NCBI GenBank assembly: GCA_028291545.1
Contig: JAQGHR010000097.1
Span: 27,349 to 91,348 of the forward strand
DNA: 64,000 nt
Source of the DNA: Planctomycetota bacterium
Lineage (GTDB): Bacteria; Planctomycetota; Planctomycetia; Isosphaerales; Isosphaeraceae
Direction of reading: 5' to 3'
Every line of letters starts with the position of its first letter. Within the stretch, counting starts at the first letter, position 1. Under the pieces are notes generated by a model that had not been told where the DNA came from, did not search any database, and saw only the letters and a program-made list of their open reading frames with translations. The position numbers and the translations under genes are program-made. This document shows, piece by piece, positions 45,522 to 54,042 of this stretch.

Positions 45522-46529
45522 ATGAGCGAACCGACCGAGAACTTCGTCCGTCACGACCCGCCCACCGAATTGCCCCCGGTCGAGCCACCGTCCGCCCGCT
45601 TCATCGTCCAACTGTTCGTGATCCCGGCGGCCATCGTGATCGTCCTGGTCGTGGCCTATGTCGCATTCGTCCAGCTCCCCTTTGGCCGGCTCGCGAACGG
45701 CGGTCGCGACGTGATGGATTACGTCCGTTCGATCAAGGGGAGCAACGAAAACCGGCGGTGGCGCTCGGCCTACGAGCTCGCGAGCCTGATTCAGAACGAC
45801 GGCCGGCTCGCGAAGGACGGCAACCTGCTCGGCGAATTGACCGTGGCTCTCGACGGCGAACTGGCGAAACCCAAGCTCGAGAATCCCGAGCTGGCCGAAT
45901 ATCTCGCCCTCAGCCTCGGCGCGTTCCAGACCACCAAATCCAACCCTGTGGACGGGCGATCGACCGATCCGATCGCCACCCTCTCCAATGCCCTCGGCCC
46001 CAAGCAGCCCAGGACGGTCCGCGTGGCGGCGGCCATCAGCCTCTCGCGTCTGGCCGAACGAGCCGGCGGGTCGTTCGGTGATCCAACGGCCGTGCATGCT
46101 CTGGCCGCCGCATCCGCCTCGGCCGAAGACTCCGCGGTTCGCCAAAGGGCCTCGTACGCCCTGGGGTACTTTTCCGGAGATGAGGCCCTCGCCGCGTTAC
46201 GTCGGCGAATGAGCGACGAGGAAGACCGAGTCGTTTACTACAACGCCGGTGCCGCTCTCGCCCGACGGGGCGACCCTGAAGCGGCGCGCGTCTTGAAAGA
46301 AATGCTCTCCCCCGCCGATTTAGCCCAGACCCTCAAAGCCTCCACTCCCTCCGAAACCCAGACCGCCATCGAGGCGGTTGAGTTGGAGGCGTTGTGGGGA
46401 TTGCAGGCGTCCGTCACGTCTCATCCGGACCTCACGATCGCCGTCAAGCCGCAGCTAGAGACGCTGGCGAAGACCGCTGCGCCCGCCGTGAGGATCGAAG
46501 CACAAAACTTATTGAAAAAATTACCGTGA
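45522..46529 (+). CDS. Membrane-anchored HEAT-repeat protein
   Basis: Encodes 335 residues with one membrane helix (about 26-52, FIVQLFVIPAAIVIVLVVAY) after a short cytoplasmic N-terminus. The rest is alpha-solenoid: repeated helix pairs include VRVAAAISLSRLAERAGG, VRQRASYALGYFSGDEALA and VVYYNAGAALARRGDPEAA. HEAT repeats normally act as protein scaffolds. No ribosome site is seen, but the promoter-like pair upstream and the natural start support the call. Partner unknown. Confidence 0.75.
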   Translation: MSEPTENFVRHDPPTELPPVEPPSARFIVQLFVIPAAIVIVLVVAYVAFVQLPFGRLANGGRDVMDYVRSIKGSNENRRWRSAYELASLIQNDGRLAKDGNLLGELTVALDGELAKPKLENPELAEYLALSLGAFQTTKSNPVDGRSTDPIATLSNALGPKQPRTVRVAAAISLSRLAERAGGSFGDPTAVHALAAASASAEDSAVRQRASYALGYFSGDEALAALRRRMSDEEDRVVYYNAGAALARRGDPEAARVLKEMLSPADLAQTLKASTPSETQTAIEAVELEALWGLQASVTSHPDLTIAVKPQLETLAKTAAPAVRIEAQNLLKKLP

Positions 46530-46659
46530 GAATCGCGAACAGTTGGGCCGCTCTCACTGCGATTCCATCGACGGTCCTTCTTACAAAACCGACGCCGTAG
46601 TCGGCATTTGCGCCATAATCTACAACCCGGGATGACCCTCTCGGAACGGCGTTTGCCCA

Positions 46660-46800
46660 TTGAGTTCGGCCGATAGGCGTCGGATGCCTCTGGCCACATG
46701 GGCTTTGGAGAAATTGAAGGAGACGCGTCTCTCATGCGATGGGATAGCGCGCCGTTGCAGTGAACGGTTGTCCGTGAGCTGTCTCCTATCGGCCATGAGC
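46660..46800 (+). ncRNA. Candidate structured RNA
   Basis: A perfect 10-bp closing helix (46668-46677 with 46785-46794) spans about 107 bases that contain a palindrome GAGACGCGTCTC (about 46718-46729) and a hairpin CCGTTgcagtgAACGG (about 46752-46767). A T-rich tract begins about 23 bases after the closing arm. A possible -10 box is at 46614. This could be an independent small RNA or a leader element; strand is not certain. It matches no RNA family I recognise. Confidence 0.3.
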
Positions 46801-46831
46801 GAGCAAGACTTGAGGCATTTTTTCATTTTCC

Positions 46832-46860
46832 CTGGCACCGCATCTTGCCCATGTTATACT
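46832..46860 (+). promoter_or_regulatory. Sigma-70-type promoter for the YTV wall protein
   Basis: CTGGCA (46832-46837) and TATACT (46855-46860) are spaced by exactly 17 bases. The -10 is the best consensus match in this region. It implies a leader of about 170 bases before the ATG at 47037. Confidence 0.5.
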
Positions 46861-47036
46861 GTATCGGATACACGAATCGGGTCATGCACCCCGGTTAGAT
46901 GACGAAGCGGGGCAGGATTGCAAATTTGGGTTGAACGGGGGCCTTCTCAGGGACGAGACGCGTTGTTCCCGGCACCATTTCTGATGGACACCGAAGGCGG
47001 ACGCACCAGGGACGTTCGTCCTGCCGAGGAGGAGCA

Positions 47037-48548
47037 ATGATGTCGGGAATTGCGAAGTTAGTGCGGACGATCGCGGCCGGAGCCTTGCTGGCATTCGGAC
47101 TGTCGGCGACGGCCAGTGCGACGTATTGCGGCGGGGCCTCGTTCCGTTGCGGGCCACCGCCGGTCGTCGCCACCCAGTGCGATACGGTCGCCTTACGGCC
47201 GACCTATACCACCACCATGCGGACGGTCTTCGAGACGGTGTACGAAAATCAGCCGTACTCCGTCATGGAAACCCGATTCCGCACCGTTCTTCAGCCTCAG
47301 AGTTACACCGTTCAGCGACCTGTGTACCAAACGTCTTACGTCCCCAGGACGTACACTGTGTGCCGCCCTGTCTACCAGACGGCTTATGTGCCCCGTCGAT
47401 ACACGGTCTGCCGCCCGGTCTACCAGACCCAGAAGATGGAGTGGCGCTACACCGTCTGCCGGCCGGTCTACAGCACCAGCTTCGTCCAGCGCAGGTACAC
47501 GGTCTGCCGCCCGGTCTACCAGACCCAGAAGATGGAGCGGCGCTATACCGTCCGCCGGCCGGTCTACAGCACCAGCTTCGTCCAGCGCAGGTACACGGTC
47601 TGCCGCCCGGTCTACCAGACCCAGAAGATGGAGCGGCGCTATACCGTCATGCGGCCGACCTATCAGACCAATTACGTCGAGCGCAGGTACACCGTCTCCC
47701 GTCCAGTCGTTCAAACGTCCATGGTCGAGCAACCGTATACGGTCTGCCGACCGGTCACGACCATGCGGGAGGAACTAGTTGAGTGCGGCTACTTCGAGAC
47801 CCGCACCGTCCAGATTCCCGGCCCCGTCGTGCAGCGCATGGCGGTGGATTCATGCGGGGGCTGTGCTCCCGTCACCGTCCAGTGCGCACCGAGGACCGTT
47901 TGCCAGCGTGTGTATGTGCCTCGCACGGTCGCTCGCCAGGTCGCCGAGACGCGCTACGTCAGCCAGACGATGAGCCGGCAGGTTCCGGTCCAGACCTGCT
48001 CGTTCGTGAATGAAGAGAAGGTGGAGCGGGTTCCCGTCGTTTCTTGCCAGATGGTCGCCGAGGAGCGAGTCCAGCCCTACGAGGTCCGCACTTGCTCGAT
48101 GGTGAACGAGGAGAAGGTGGAGAACGTCCCAGTCACGACCTGCTCCGTCGTTCGCGAGGAACGCGTGCAGCCCTACGAGGTGCGGACCTGCTCGATGGTC
48201 CGCGAGGAGAAGGTCGAGAACGTCCCCGTCACGACCTGCTCCATGGTCCGAGAGGAACGCGTCGAGCCGTACGAGGTGCGCACGTGCTCGATGGTCCGCG
48301 AGGAGAAGGTCGAGAACGTCCCGGTCACCACTTGCTCCATGGTCCGCGAGCAACGAACCGAGCAGGTCCCGGTAAGGACGTGTTCCATGGTCCAGGAGAC
48401 CGCCGTCCGTCAGGTGCCGGTCTGCGTGGCCGAGAAGGTGCCCGTCACCTTGACACGCTGCGTTGCCCGACAGGTCGCTCGTCAGGTGCCGGTCACCACC
48501 TGCACGATGGTTCCTGTCGCGGTCCCAGCCTGCATGACGTGTCAATAA
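47037..48548 (+). CDS. YTV-repeat cysteine-rich cell-wall protein
   Basis: Encodes 503 residues. A GAGGAGGAG ribosome site and a signal peptide (about 1-30) fit a highly expressed exported protein. The N-terminal half repeats a 16-residue unit of the form YTVCRPVYQT..... The C-terminal half repeats another 16-residue unit, TCSMVREEKVENVPVT / TCSMVREERVEPYEVR. Each unit usually carries one Cys, suggesting a disulfide-linked insoluble polymer. The YTV repeat is a planctomycete family whose large members are known as major wall proteins. Units run in pairs: a 96-base period is visible from 47400 and again from 48093. Confidence 0.9.
   Translation: MMSGIAKLVRTIAAGALLAFGLSATASATYCGGASFRCGPPPVVATQCDTVALRPTYTTTMRTVFETVYENQPYSVMETRFRTVLQPQSYTVQRPVYQTSYVPRTYTVCRPVYQTAYVPRRYTVCRPVYQTQKMEWRYTVCRPVYSTSFVQRRYTVCRPVYQTQKMERRYTVRRPVYSTSFVQRRYTVCRPVYQTQKMERRYTVMRPTYQTNYVERRYTVSRPVVQTSMVEQPYTVCRPVTTMREELVECGYFETRTVQIPGPVVQRMAVDSCGGCAPVTVQCAPRTVCQRVYVPRTVARQVAETRYVSQTMSRQVPVQTCSFVNEEKVERVPVVSCQMVAEERVQPYEVRTCSMVNEEKVENVPVTTCSVVREERVQPYEVRTCSMVREEKVENVPVTTCSMVREERVEPYEVRTCSMVREEKVENVPVTTCSMVREQRTEQVPVRTCSMVQETAVRQVPVCVAEKVPVTLTRCVARQVARQVPVTTCTMVPVAVPACMTCQ
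47400..47690 (+). repeat. 96-bp tandem repeats encoding paired YTV units
   Basis: The string TACACGGTCTGCCGCCCGG recurs at 47400, 47496 and 47592, exactly 96 bases (32 residues, two 16-residue units) apart. Neighbouring bases are nearly identical, so duplication or gene conversion is recent relative to the rest of the gene. Confidence 0.85.
48093..48380 (+). repeat. 96-bp tandem repeats encoding TCSMV units
   Basis: The string TGCTCGATGGT recurs at 48093, 48189 and 48285, again at a 96-base period. Each period encodes two related 16-residue units differing mainly in KVENVPVT versus RVEPYEVR. Confidence 0.8.
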
Positions 48549-48580
48549 TCCCGGGCTTTGCTTGATTTGATCCGCCAGGG

Positions 48581-48632
48581 GCCACGAAGCACGGCCGGTC
48601 GAAGACAACTTCGACCGGCCGTGCTTCGTGGC
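48581..48632. terminator. 24-bp perfect hairpin between convergent genes
   Basis: Bases 48581-48604 and 48609-48632 are exactly complementary around the loop ACAA. The hairpin lies between the YTV gene (ends 48548) and rsgA (minus, ends 48656), so it should terminate both transcripts. No U-tract is present on either side. Confidence 0.7.
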
Positions 48633-48655
48633 ATAGTCGCAAGAGCGCCGACTTC

Positions 48656-49819
48656 TCAAGAGCCCTCGATCGGCTGCTGAAGGTAGAGCTTCATGTAGCT
48701 CTCATAGCGTCCCACGTCGATCTGCCCCCAGTGGACGGCTTCCTTGACGGCGCACCCGTCCTCATGGGTGTGGGAGCAATCGGGGAACTTGCATCTGGGA
48801 ATGTAAGGGCGAAACTCGACGAAGTATCCTTCGACTTCCGCCGGGTCGAGGCCCCACAGTTCAAACTGCCGGAGGCCGGGGGTGTCGACGACATACCCGC
48901 TGCCGTCATTCAGGCGGATCAGCTCGGCGTGGGTCGTCGTGTGCTTCCCCTTGCTCGTCCAGTCGGAGACCTCGCGAACACGAAGGTTGAGCCCGGGCTG
49001 GATCGCGTTGAGCAAGGTCGATTTGCCGACGCCGCTCTGTCCGGAGAACGCCGTCACGCCGCGCCGGATGATCTGTCGCAGGCGATCCAGTCCGCGACCG
49101 TCGGCGGCGGACGTGGCGAGGGTCTCGTAGCCGAGCTGCGTGTACAGGCCGATCACCCACTGATAGTCGACCAGATCCACCAGGTCCGCCTTATTCAGCA
49201 CGACGATCGGCTTCACGCCCCCGGTTTCGGCGGAGATCAGGTAGCGGTCGATCAACGGCAACTTGAGGCCCGGCGCTTCCAGGGCTGAAACGATCAGGAT
49301 CTGATCGACGTTGGAGGCGATGATGTGCCGTCTGCGCTGGTACGATCGCAAGATCGTGCCTTTCCGGGTCTCGACCTTCTCGATGACGCCCTGCCCCTCG
49401 CTCCCAGGCAGGAACCACACCCGGTCGCCGACGGCCACGGCGTTGCGGCCATCGATCGCGAGCGTCTTGAGGATGCGTCGCACGCCACACCGCACGAGTG
49501 TTCCATCGTCGGCCTCGACCACCGTATCCAGGCCGTGGACCTTGATGACGCGGCCCTGGCGACAGAGCGTCAAGTCCACGGAGAGGGACGCGCCCGGGTC
49601 GTCGATCGTCGCCGGTGCCTGCCCCTCGGTCACTTCCTGGACGATGGTCCTCTTGCGCGATAAGTCCCCCTTGGCGCGAATCCGCTCGTTGGAGACGCCC
49701 TCCTCGGCCGAGGCGTTCCCCTGGGCGAACGATCGTGTCAGATTGTTGGCGCGCGCGCGATGCTGGCGGTTCTTCTTGAACGCCACGCGCACCTTTTTCT
49801 TCTTGGCCACCAGGCGCAT
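48656..49819 (-). CDS. rsgA: Ribosome small-subunit biogenesis GTPase RsgA
   Basis: Encodes 387 residues. An OB-fold N-terminus (about 80-160) is followed by a circularly permuted GTPase: the G4 motif NKADLV precedes G1 GQSGVGKST and G3 DTPGLRQF. A zinc-binding C-terminus has CKFPDCSHTHEDGCAV. It helps mature the 30S subunit. A Lys/Arg-rich N-terminal extension (KKKKVRVAFKKNRQHRARAN) of about 75 residues is longer than in E. coli and may bind rRNA. It converges with the YTV gene across a 24-bp hairpin. Confidence 0.96.
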   Translation of the reverse strand: MRLVAKKKKVRVAFKKNRQHRARANNLTRSFAQGNASAEEGVSNERIRAKGDLSRKRTIVQEVTEGQAPATIDDPGASLSVDLTLCRQGRVIKVHGLDTVVEADDGTLVRCGVRRILKTLAIDGRNAVAVGDRVWFLPGSEGQGVIEKVETRKGTILRSYQRRRHIIASNVDQILIVSALEAPGLKLPLIDRYLISAETGGVKPIVVLNKADLVDLVDYQWVIGLYTQLGYETLATSAADGRGLDRLRQIIRRGVTAFSGQSGVGKSTLLNAIQPGLNLRVREVSDWTSKGKHTTTHAELIRLNDGSGYVVDTPGLRQFELWGLDPAEVEGYFVEFRPYIPRCKFPDCSHTHEDGCAVKEAVHWGQIDVGRYESYMKLYLQQPIEGS

Positions 49820-49915
49820 CCTCTCGCTCGTACCCGGATCTCTCTGAAGTCCAGGCTAGGGATGTGTCCCGAGGCTGTCAACCAAGACCCGATAGGCTCG
49901 CGGGCTCCGTGCCCT

Positions 49916-50878
49916 CTACAACGATTTCGCAGCGAGGAACTGGAAGAGCGGATCGAGATCAACATTTCCTCCGCTGATGATCACACCTACGCGTTTTCCC
50001 GTGACGTCAATCCGCCCATTCAGTATCGCCGCGACCGGCACGGCGGAGGACGGTTCGATCACGATCTTGAAGCGCTCCCAAACGAACCGCATGGCGTCGA
50101 GGATGTCGGTTTCGGTGGCCGTGACGATCGCATCCACATGGCGGCGGATGACGGAGAAGTCGCGTTCCCCGAGCGACGTCCGGAGGCCATCCGCCACCGT
50201 CCTGGGATCTTCCGAAGGGACAATGTACCCGAGTTCCAGAGACCTCCTCGCATCGTCGGCACGCTCGGGCTCCGATCCGATCACCCGTGTCGTGGGCGAG
50301 ATTCCTTTGACCGCGATGGCCGTGCCGGACAGCAATCCGCCGCCTCCGCACGGCGTCACCACGAGGTCAAGCGGGCCGGCCTGTTCCAGCAATTCGATCG
50401 CCGCCGTTCCCTGCCCGGCGATCACGCGCCAGTCGTCGTAAGGGTGGACGAGCGCGAATCCCCTCTCGGCGATCAAACGTGCAACGGTCGCTTCCCGATC
50501 GGCGAGCGTCGGCTCGCATGAGACGACCTGAGCGCCGTAGCCTTCGGTCGCGGCCCGCTTGATGGCCGGCGCCGTCCTCGGCATGACGACGCAGACCGGG
50601 ACGCCCGCCAGTTTCCCCGCGAGGGCAAGCGCCTGAGCATGATTGCCCGACGAGTGCGTGACGACCCCGGCCGCCCGCTCGGCGTCGGTCAATTGCAGCA
50701 CGGCGTTCATCGCGCCGCGGAACTTGAAGGCACCGACGCGCTGGAGGTTCTCGCACTTCAGGAAGATCGATCCCCCGCAGCGATCATCCAGGCTCCGCGC
50801 GGTCAGGACCGGCGTCCGGTGAACCCACGGCGAGATGCGGTCGGCGGCGGCCCGGATGTCGTCGCAAGAGAGGGACAT
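49916..50878 (-). CDS. PLP-dependent threonine/serine dehydratase-like enzyme
   Basis: Encodes 320 residues of the fold-type II PLP family. The PLP lysine is in FKFRGAMNA, the substrate loop is SSGNHAQALA and the phosphate-binding Gly loop is TPCGGGGLLSG, ending with SGGNVD. Threonine ammonia-lyase and serine racemase share these features and cannot be separated by eye. No ACT regulatory domain is present, as in the catabolic or racemase type. The start MSLSCDDIRAAADRI is the natural family N-terminus. Confidence 0.9.
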   Translation of the reverse strand: MSLSCDDIRAAADRISPWVHRTPVLTARSLDDRCGGSIFLKCENLQRVGAFKFRGAMNAVLQLTDAERAAGVVTHSSGNHAQALALAGKLAGVPVCVVMPRTAPAIKRAATEGYGAQVVSCEPTLADREATVARLIAERGFALVHPYDDWRVIAGQGTAAIELLEQAGPLDLVVTPCGGGGLLSGTAIAVKGISPTTRVIGSEPERADDARRSLELGYIVPSEDPRTVADGLRTSLGERDFSVIRRHVDAIVTATETDILDAMRFVWERFKIVIEPSSAVPVAAILNGRIDVTGKRVGVIISGGNVDLDPLFQFLAAKSL

Positions 50879-50909
50879 GGAAGATCCTGACGGATGGTTA
50901 CATACCACT

Positions 50910-50942
50910 GGCGAGCCCGGCGCTGACGCGACCGGGCTCGCC
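50910..50942 (-). terminator. GC-rich hairpin after the NIPSNAP gene
   Basis: GGCGAGCCCGG (50910-50920) pairs perfectly with CCGGGCTCGCC (50932-50942) around an 11-base loop, 20 bases beyond the stop of the minus-strand gene at 50963 and before the dehydratase start. No U-tract. Confidence 0.5.
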
Positions 50943-50962
50943 TCGTTTGCTGTTAGACGCAC

Positions 50963-51391
50963 CTACTTGATTGCGCTGTAGTCCGTCGGATCCAGGAACA
51001 CCGAGGTGACCTTCGCGACGATCTTGCCGTCCTTTTCGCTGGCGTCGCGGGCCTTGACCCACTCGGGATCGGCCTGAAATGCGGCCCACGACGCCTTGGC
51101 GGCGTCTCGGCTCGAATGGGCCAGGAGGTAGACGAGCGTGTTCTCCTTGCCATCCTTCTCATCCTGCGGAACCCAGTACCCGATGTTGACCATTCCGTGC
51201 TTCTCGAACAAAGCGGTCGTGTGATCGCGGAACCGCTTGTTCAGGGCGTCGAGACGCCCGGGTAGGGCGACGTAAGTCCTCATTTCGAAGACGCGAGACT
51301 TCGGCGCCTTCGACGCCATAGCCGACGAGGCGAACGCAGCGGCGGCCATCAGTCCAGAGAGGCCAAGGACAAGTCGGATTCGGTTTGTCAT
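50963..51391 (-). CDS. Secreted NIPSNAP-domain protein
   Basis: Encodes 142 residues with a signal peptide (about 1-27). The mature part is a single NIPSNAP/dimeric alpha-beta barrel-like domain: VFEMRTYVALPGRLDALNKR, TALFEKHGMVNIGYWVPQDE, VYLLAHSSRDAAKASWAAF, then QADPEWVKARDASEKDGKIV. NIPSNAP proteins have no established enzymatic role. The start at 51391 is chosen for the signal peptide; the ribosome site is weak. The planctomycete family is often exported. Confidence 0.88.
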   Translation of the reverse strand: MTNRIRLVLGLSGLMAAAAFASSAMASKAPKSRVFEMRTYVALPGRLDALNKRFRDHTTALFEKHGMVNIGYWVPQDEKDGKENTLVYLLAHSSRDAAKASWAAFQADPEWVKARDASEKDGKIVAKVTSVFLDPTDYSAIK

Positions 51392-51671
51392 CTGCGGAGA
51401 GGCTCCCCATACGCGGGCCAAGGGTCCAGTGCGAGACGACCCGTTATAGCTCGCGACAGGCGGTGGCTCAAGGGGCGGCCCCAACCACTGCGGCTCGATG
51501 CCGAAACCCGACTCTCGAAACCCGATTCTCTGTGAGGAACCGAGTTTGGCGTCTCCTTCAGAATCCGGGCGAATGCCGGTCGCCAGAGCGCCTGCTCGTG
51601 TCAGAGATCATCGCAGCGCGGATGACTTCCGAGCAGCCAATCCGTTCCGGGAGGTCGCGATGGCCATTGCC

Positions 51672-52553
51672 TCAGCGGAGGGCACGGCGGACGCCGGAAG
51701 GCGGCCGATCGGTCAGATCCTCGGGAGTGTATCGTGCTCGCCTCGCTCCGTCGGTCGTCTTGCCGAGGGGAATGTCATCGAGATTGACGCGACGACCCGA
51801 TTCCGACGGCGGAATCCCGTCCTCGGTCTTTTGCAGGGGCAGAAGGCTCTTGAGTGCCTTGACTTCATCCCAGGGCACACGCATGGCGGGGACCTTTTCC
51901 GCGAGCATCTGGCTGAACGATTCCTCGGGCCACTCCTGAACCACGCGGTAGGAGAGGAAGCTCAAGAGGGCGTACATCCCCAGAGTCGCGGGCAAGGACG
52001 GAGCCCAGAACTTCATCGCGGTGCCGAACGAGCGCTTGATCCGTTGATTGTTCAGGTCGACGCTGAACATCTCGTCCAGGAGCAGGTGCGACAGGAAGCC
52101 GACGACCACGGATGAGGCCATCAGGACGCGGACCAGGTGCGAATTGACGGGATAATATAAATAGGCCGCCGCGCCCCAGACGGCGCAGGTCGGGAAGCTA
52201 TGCATGATTCCGCGATGCACCATCATCTTCGCCATCGTCCGCCGCATGCCGTGGCGAACGAAGATGTAGGCGATCACGGCGGCCCAGAGGTGCATCTCAA
52301 ACGGCAGGTCGGGGACGCCGCGCGCAAGGCGATGCCAGACGGCCACGGCGGTCAGCACGCCGAGGATGCCGGTAAATCCCTTCAACTCCACGCCGATCGG
52401 GTGATCCAGGTCGGGCAGGAGACCGCCCAGGGTCGTGAGCAGGGCGGCCACCGTGCCGTAGATCCAGTGCAAACCGCCGAGCGCGGTCACCCCGATGGCA
52501 TACACGATACCAAGGGAGCTGGCGAACGACATATGCTGGCGGTAATTGCCCAC
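51672..52553 (-). CDS. YdjM-like membrane-bound metal-dependent hydrolase
   Basis: Encodes 293 residues from a GTG; GNYRQHMSFASSLGIVYAIG matches the usual start of the YdjM (DUF457) family. Metal-site motifs are LLPDLDHP (about 46), HRGIMHSFP (about 113) and GFLSHLLLDEMFSVDL (about 152), in membrane helices. The last 90 residues are soluble, charged and not family-conserved. The family is annotated as metal-dependent hydrolase of uncertain substrate. Next to it on the same strand lies the RdgC-like gene. Confidence 0.85.
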   Translation of the reverse strand: MGNYRQHMSFASSLGIVYAIGVTALGGLHWIYGTVAALLTTLGGLLPDLDHPIGVELKGFTGILGVLTAVAVWHRLARGVPDLPFEMHLWAAVIAYIFVRHGMRRTMAKMMVHRGIMHSFPTCAVWGAAAYLYYPVNSHLVRVLMASSVVVGFLSHLLLDEMFSVDLNNQRIKRSFGTAMKFWAPSLPATLGMYALLSFLSYRVVQEWPEESFSQMLAEKVPAMRVPWDEVKALKSLLPLQKTEDGIPPSESGRRVNLDDIPLGKTTDGARRARYTPEDLTDRPPSGVRRALR

Positions 52554-52695
52554 CCAAAACGGGGGTCAGGGACGGGAGTCGAGGGCCGGACTCTCGGCGA
52601 CGATGCCGAATCCGGGGCCGGCGACCACTCCTTCGGTCGTCAACCGCTCTCGGCCGCTCGCGTCCCCGTTCCCCGTTTTCCGGTTCTCCGCTCGA

Positions 52696-53835
52696 TCAGG
52701 CGGCGGTGAGCCATTGACGGATACGTCCGAGATTGCCGGCCCAATCGGGACCGGTCCGGCGGCGGCCGTAGGCATCGTACAGGAGGTCGAGGGTTTCGAC
52801 CAGATGTCTTAAGCTCTCGATCCGGGCGATCTGCGCATCGGTCCCGACGGCGCCCTCCACCTTCGGAAGTGCGAGCCCGGAAACCGCCAGGGTCTCGGCC
52901 TGGAGCGTGAGATCGTACTGAATCCCGTGCCGTACGAGGATCAGGCCGGTCTTGCGCGGCAGCTTGCCCGATTGGAGGGCGCGGAACGCCTCGGGCAGCT
53001 TCGCCGGACCTTCGTCCTTCAGGCTGTCGCTGCCGGTCATGCCGCGAGGGCAGTCGAGGGTCAGCGTCTTGGCCAGCATCACGGTCACTTCCGAGTCGTC
53101 CGAGAGCGTGATGGTATCGCTGTCGTTCTGAAGCGTGTGCCAGAGCCACATCAGGAACTCGTTGCCCCAGTAATCGGGCCTGGTCGGATCGGACTCGGCC
53201 CAGGCAACCTGGCCGACCGCGTCAGGATCGTTGCCGATGTAGGCGATCGGTGCGAAGTAGGAATCATTCCGTTCGGCCGCCAGGCTGCCCGACGTGATCG
53301 GCTCCAGGTTGCGGTCGAACGTTTCGCGGAAGAGGCCCTGCAATCGGTCGAGGACCGATGCGCTATTCGTGCCCGCGTAGAGCACGTTCGATTGTCCGTC
53401 CCAGAGGATCGGGATGTGCTTGCGGCGTCGGAACCGGCCATCGGCGGCTTCAGCTTCGGCCCGAACGCGGGCCGCTTCCTTCGCCTCCTGCTTCTGGGCC
53501 TTGTTGGCGAATCCGCTGGGGTTGAGATGGGCGCGGGCGTCGGTCTCGATGCGTGTGTAGGCGCGGAGCAGGTCGCCCGGGATCTTGTCGGTGTCGATCC
53601 GCATCGCGAGGTGCAAGGCGTCGGTCAAGAGGTTCTTCTCGACGCCGAAGGTCAGATCCAGGACGTGATTGCCGCCGGCCCAGCCCACCGTGATGCCGTC
53701 GGCCGCATCGCCCATTCCGTGCTTGCCGATCGCATGGGCCTCGACCTGCTCCAGGAGTTCCTCGCCGAAAGGCAACGGGCTCTCGCCGCCGACCCGGTAT
53801 CGCGTGAACGTCACCCTGCCATTCAAGAAGCCCAT
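52696..53835 (-). CDS. RdgC-like protein (tentative)
   Basis: Encodes 379 residues from ATG 53835, with AAAGGAG 8 bases upstream. The N-terminus MGFLNGRVTFTRYRV, the charged helix GFANKAQKQEAKEAARVRAE and the strand pair RKHIPILWDGQSNVLYAGTN, VLDRLQGLFRETFD resemble the layout of RdgC, a ring-shaped DNA-binding protein that limits RecA loading. Residues beyond 250 (VMLAKTLTLDCPRGMTGSDS) also fit the C-terminal domain. Identity is low and the match is by pattern only. E. coli RdgC is about 300 residues, so this is longer. Confidence 0.6.
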   Translation of the reverse strand: MGFLNGRVTFTRYRVGGESPLPFGEELLEQVEAHAIGKHGMGDAADGITVGWAGGNHVLDLTFGVEKNLLTDALHLAMRIDTDKIPGDLLRAYTRIETDARAHLNPSGFANKAQKQEAKEAARVRAEAEAADGRFRRRKHIPILWDGQSNVLYAGTNSASVLDRLQGLFRETFDRNLEPITSGSLAAERNDSYFAPIAYIGNDPDAVGQVAWAESDPTRPDYWGNEFLMWLWHTLQNDSDTITLSDDSEVTVMLAKTLTLDCPRGMTGSDSLKDEGPAKLPEAFRALQSGKLPRKTGLILVRHGIQYDLTLQAETLAVSGLALPKVEGAVGTDAQIARIESLRHLVETLDLLYDAYGRRRTGPDWAGNLGRIRQWLTAA

Positions 53836-54042
53836 GGGGGCACTCCTTTGCCGGGAGAATCGGGAGATGAATCGCCAGAACGCCCATGGACGGGGAGGTT
53901 CACCGCAATGACCACGGCGCACCTCCCCGTCCCTGTCTTCTACCCCTGTTTGATCGGACGCTCTCCCCCGAGGTCTGGACCGATTCGTGGACCTGGTCAA
54001 CTCGCCGAAGAAGGGCCAGACCGACCGGCGAAGGCATGACGG

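Larger units (their letters stand above)
46530..47036. other. 507-base non-coding region with possible structured RNA
   Basis: No convincing gene lies here; small ORFs on both strands lack coding character. It contains a -10-like CATAAT (46614-46619), inverted arms GGCCGATAGG (46668-46677) and CCTATCGGCC (46785-46794), a 12-base palindrome GAGACGCGTCTC, a small hairpin CCGTT..AACGG, a T-rich tract (46818-46830) and a promoter (46832-46860) for the following gene. It is notably less GC-rich in places than its neighbours. Confidence 0.5.

Noticed and set aside
46833..46848. Sigma-54-like promoter TGGCAC..TTGC before the YTV gene
   Set aside because: GG and GC are 13 bases apart instead of 12, which sigma-54 does not usually tolerate; a sigma-70 type pair overlaps it.
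47400..48380. CRISPR-like regular repeats
   Set aside because: Repeats are contiguous, in frame and encode the YTV and TCSMV protein units; there are no unique spacers.
51485..51671. Gene on the plus strand from 51498
   Set aside because: The open frame runs antisense into the YdjM-like gene and has no coding character or ribosome site; the 187 bases look like leader sequence.
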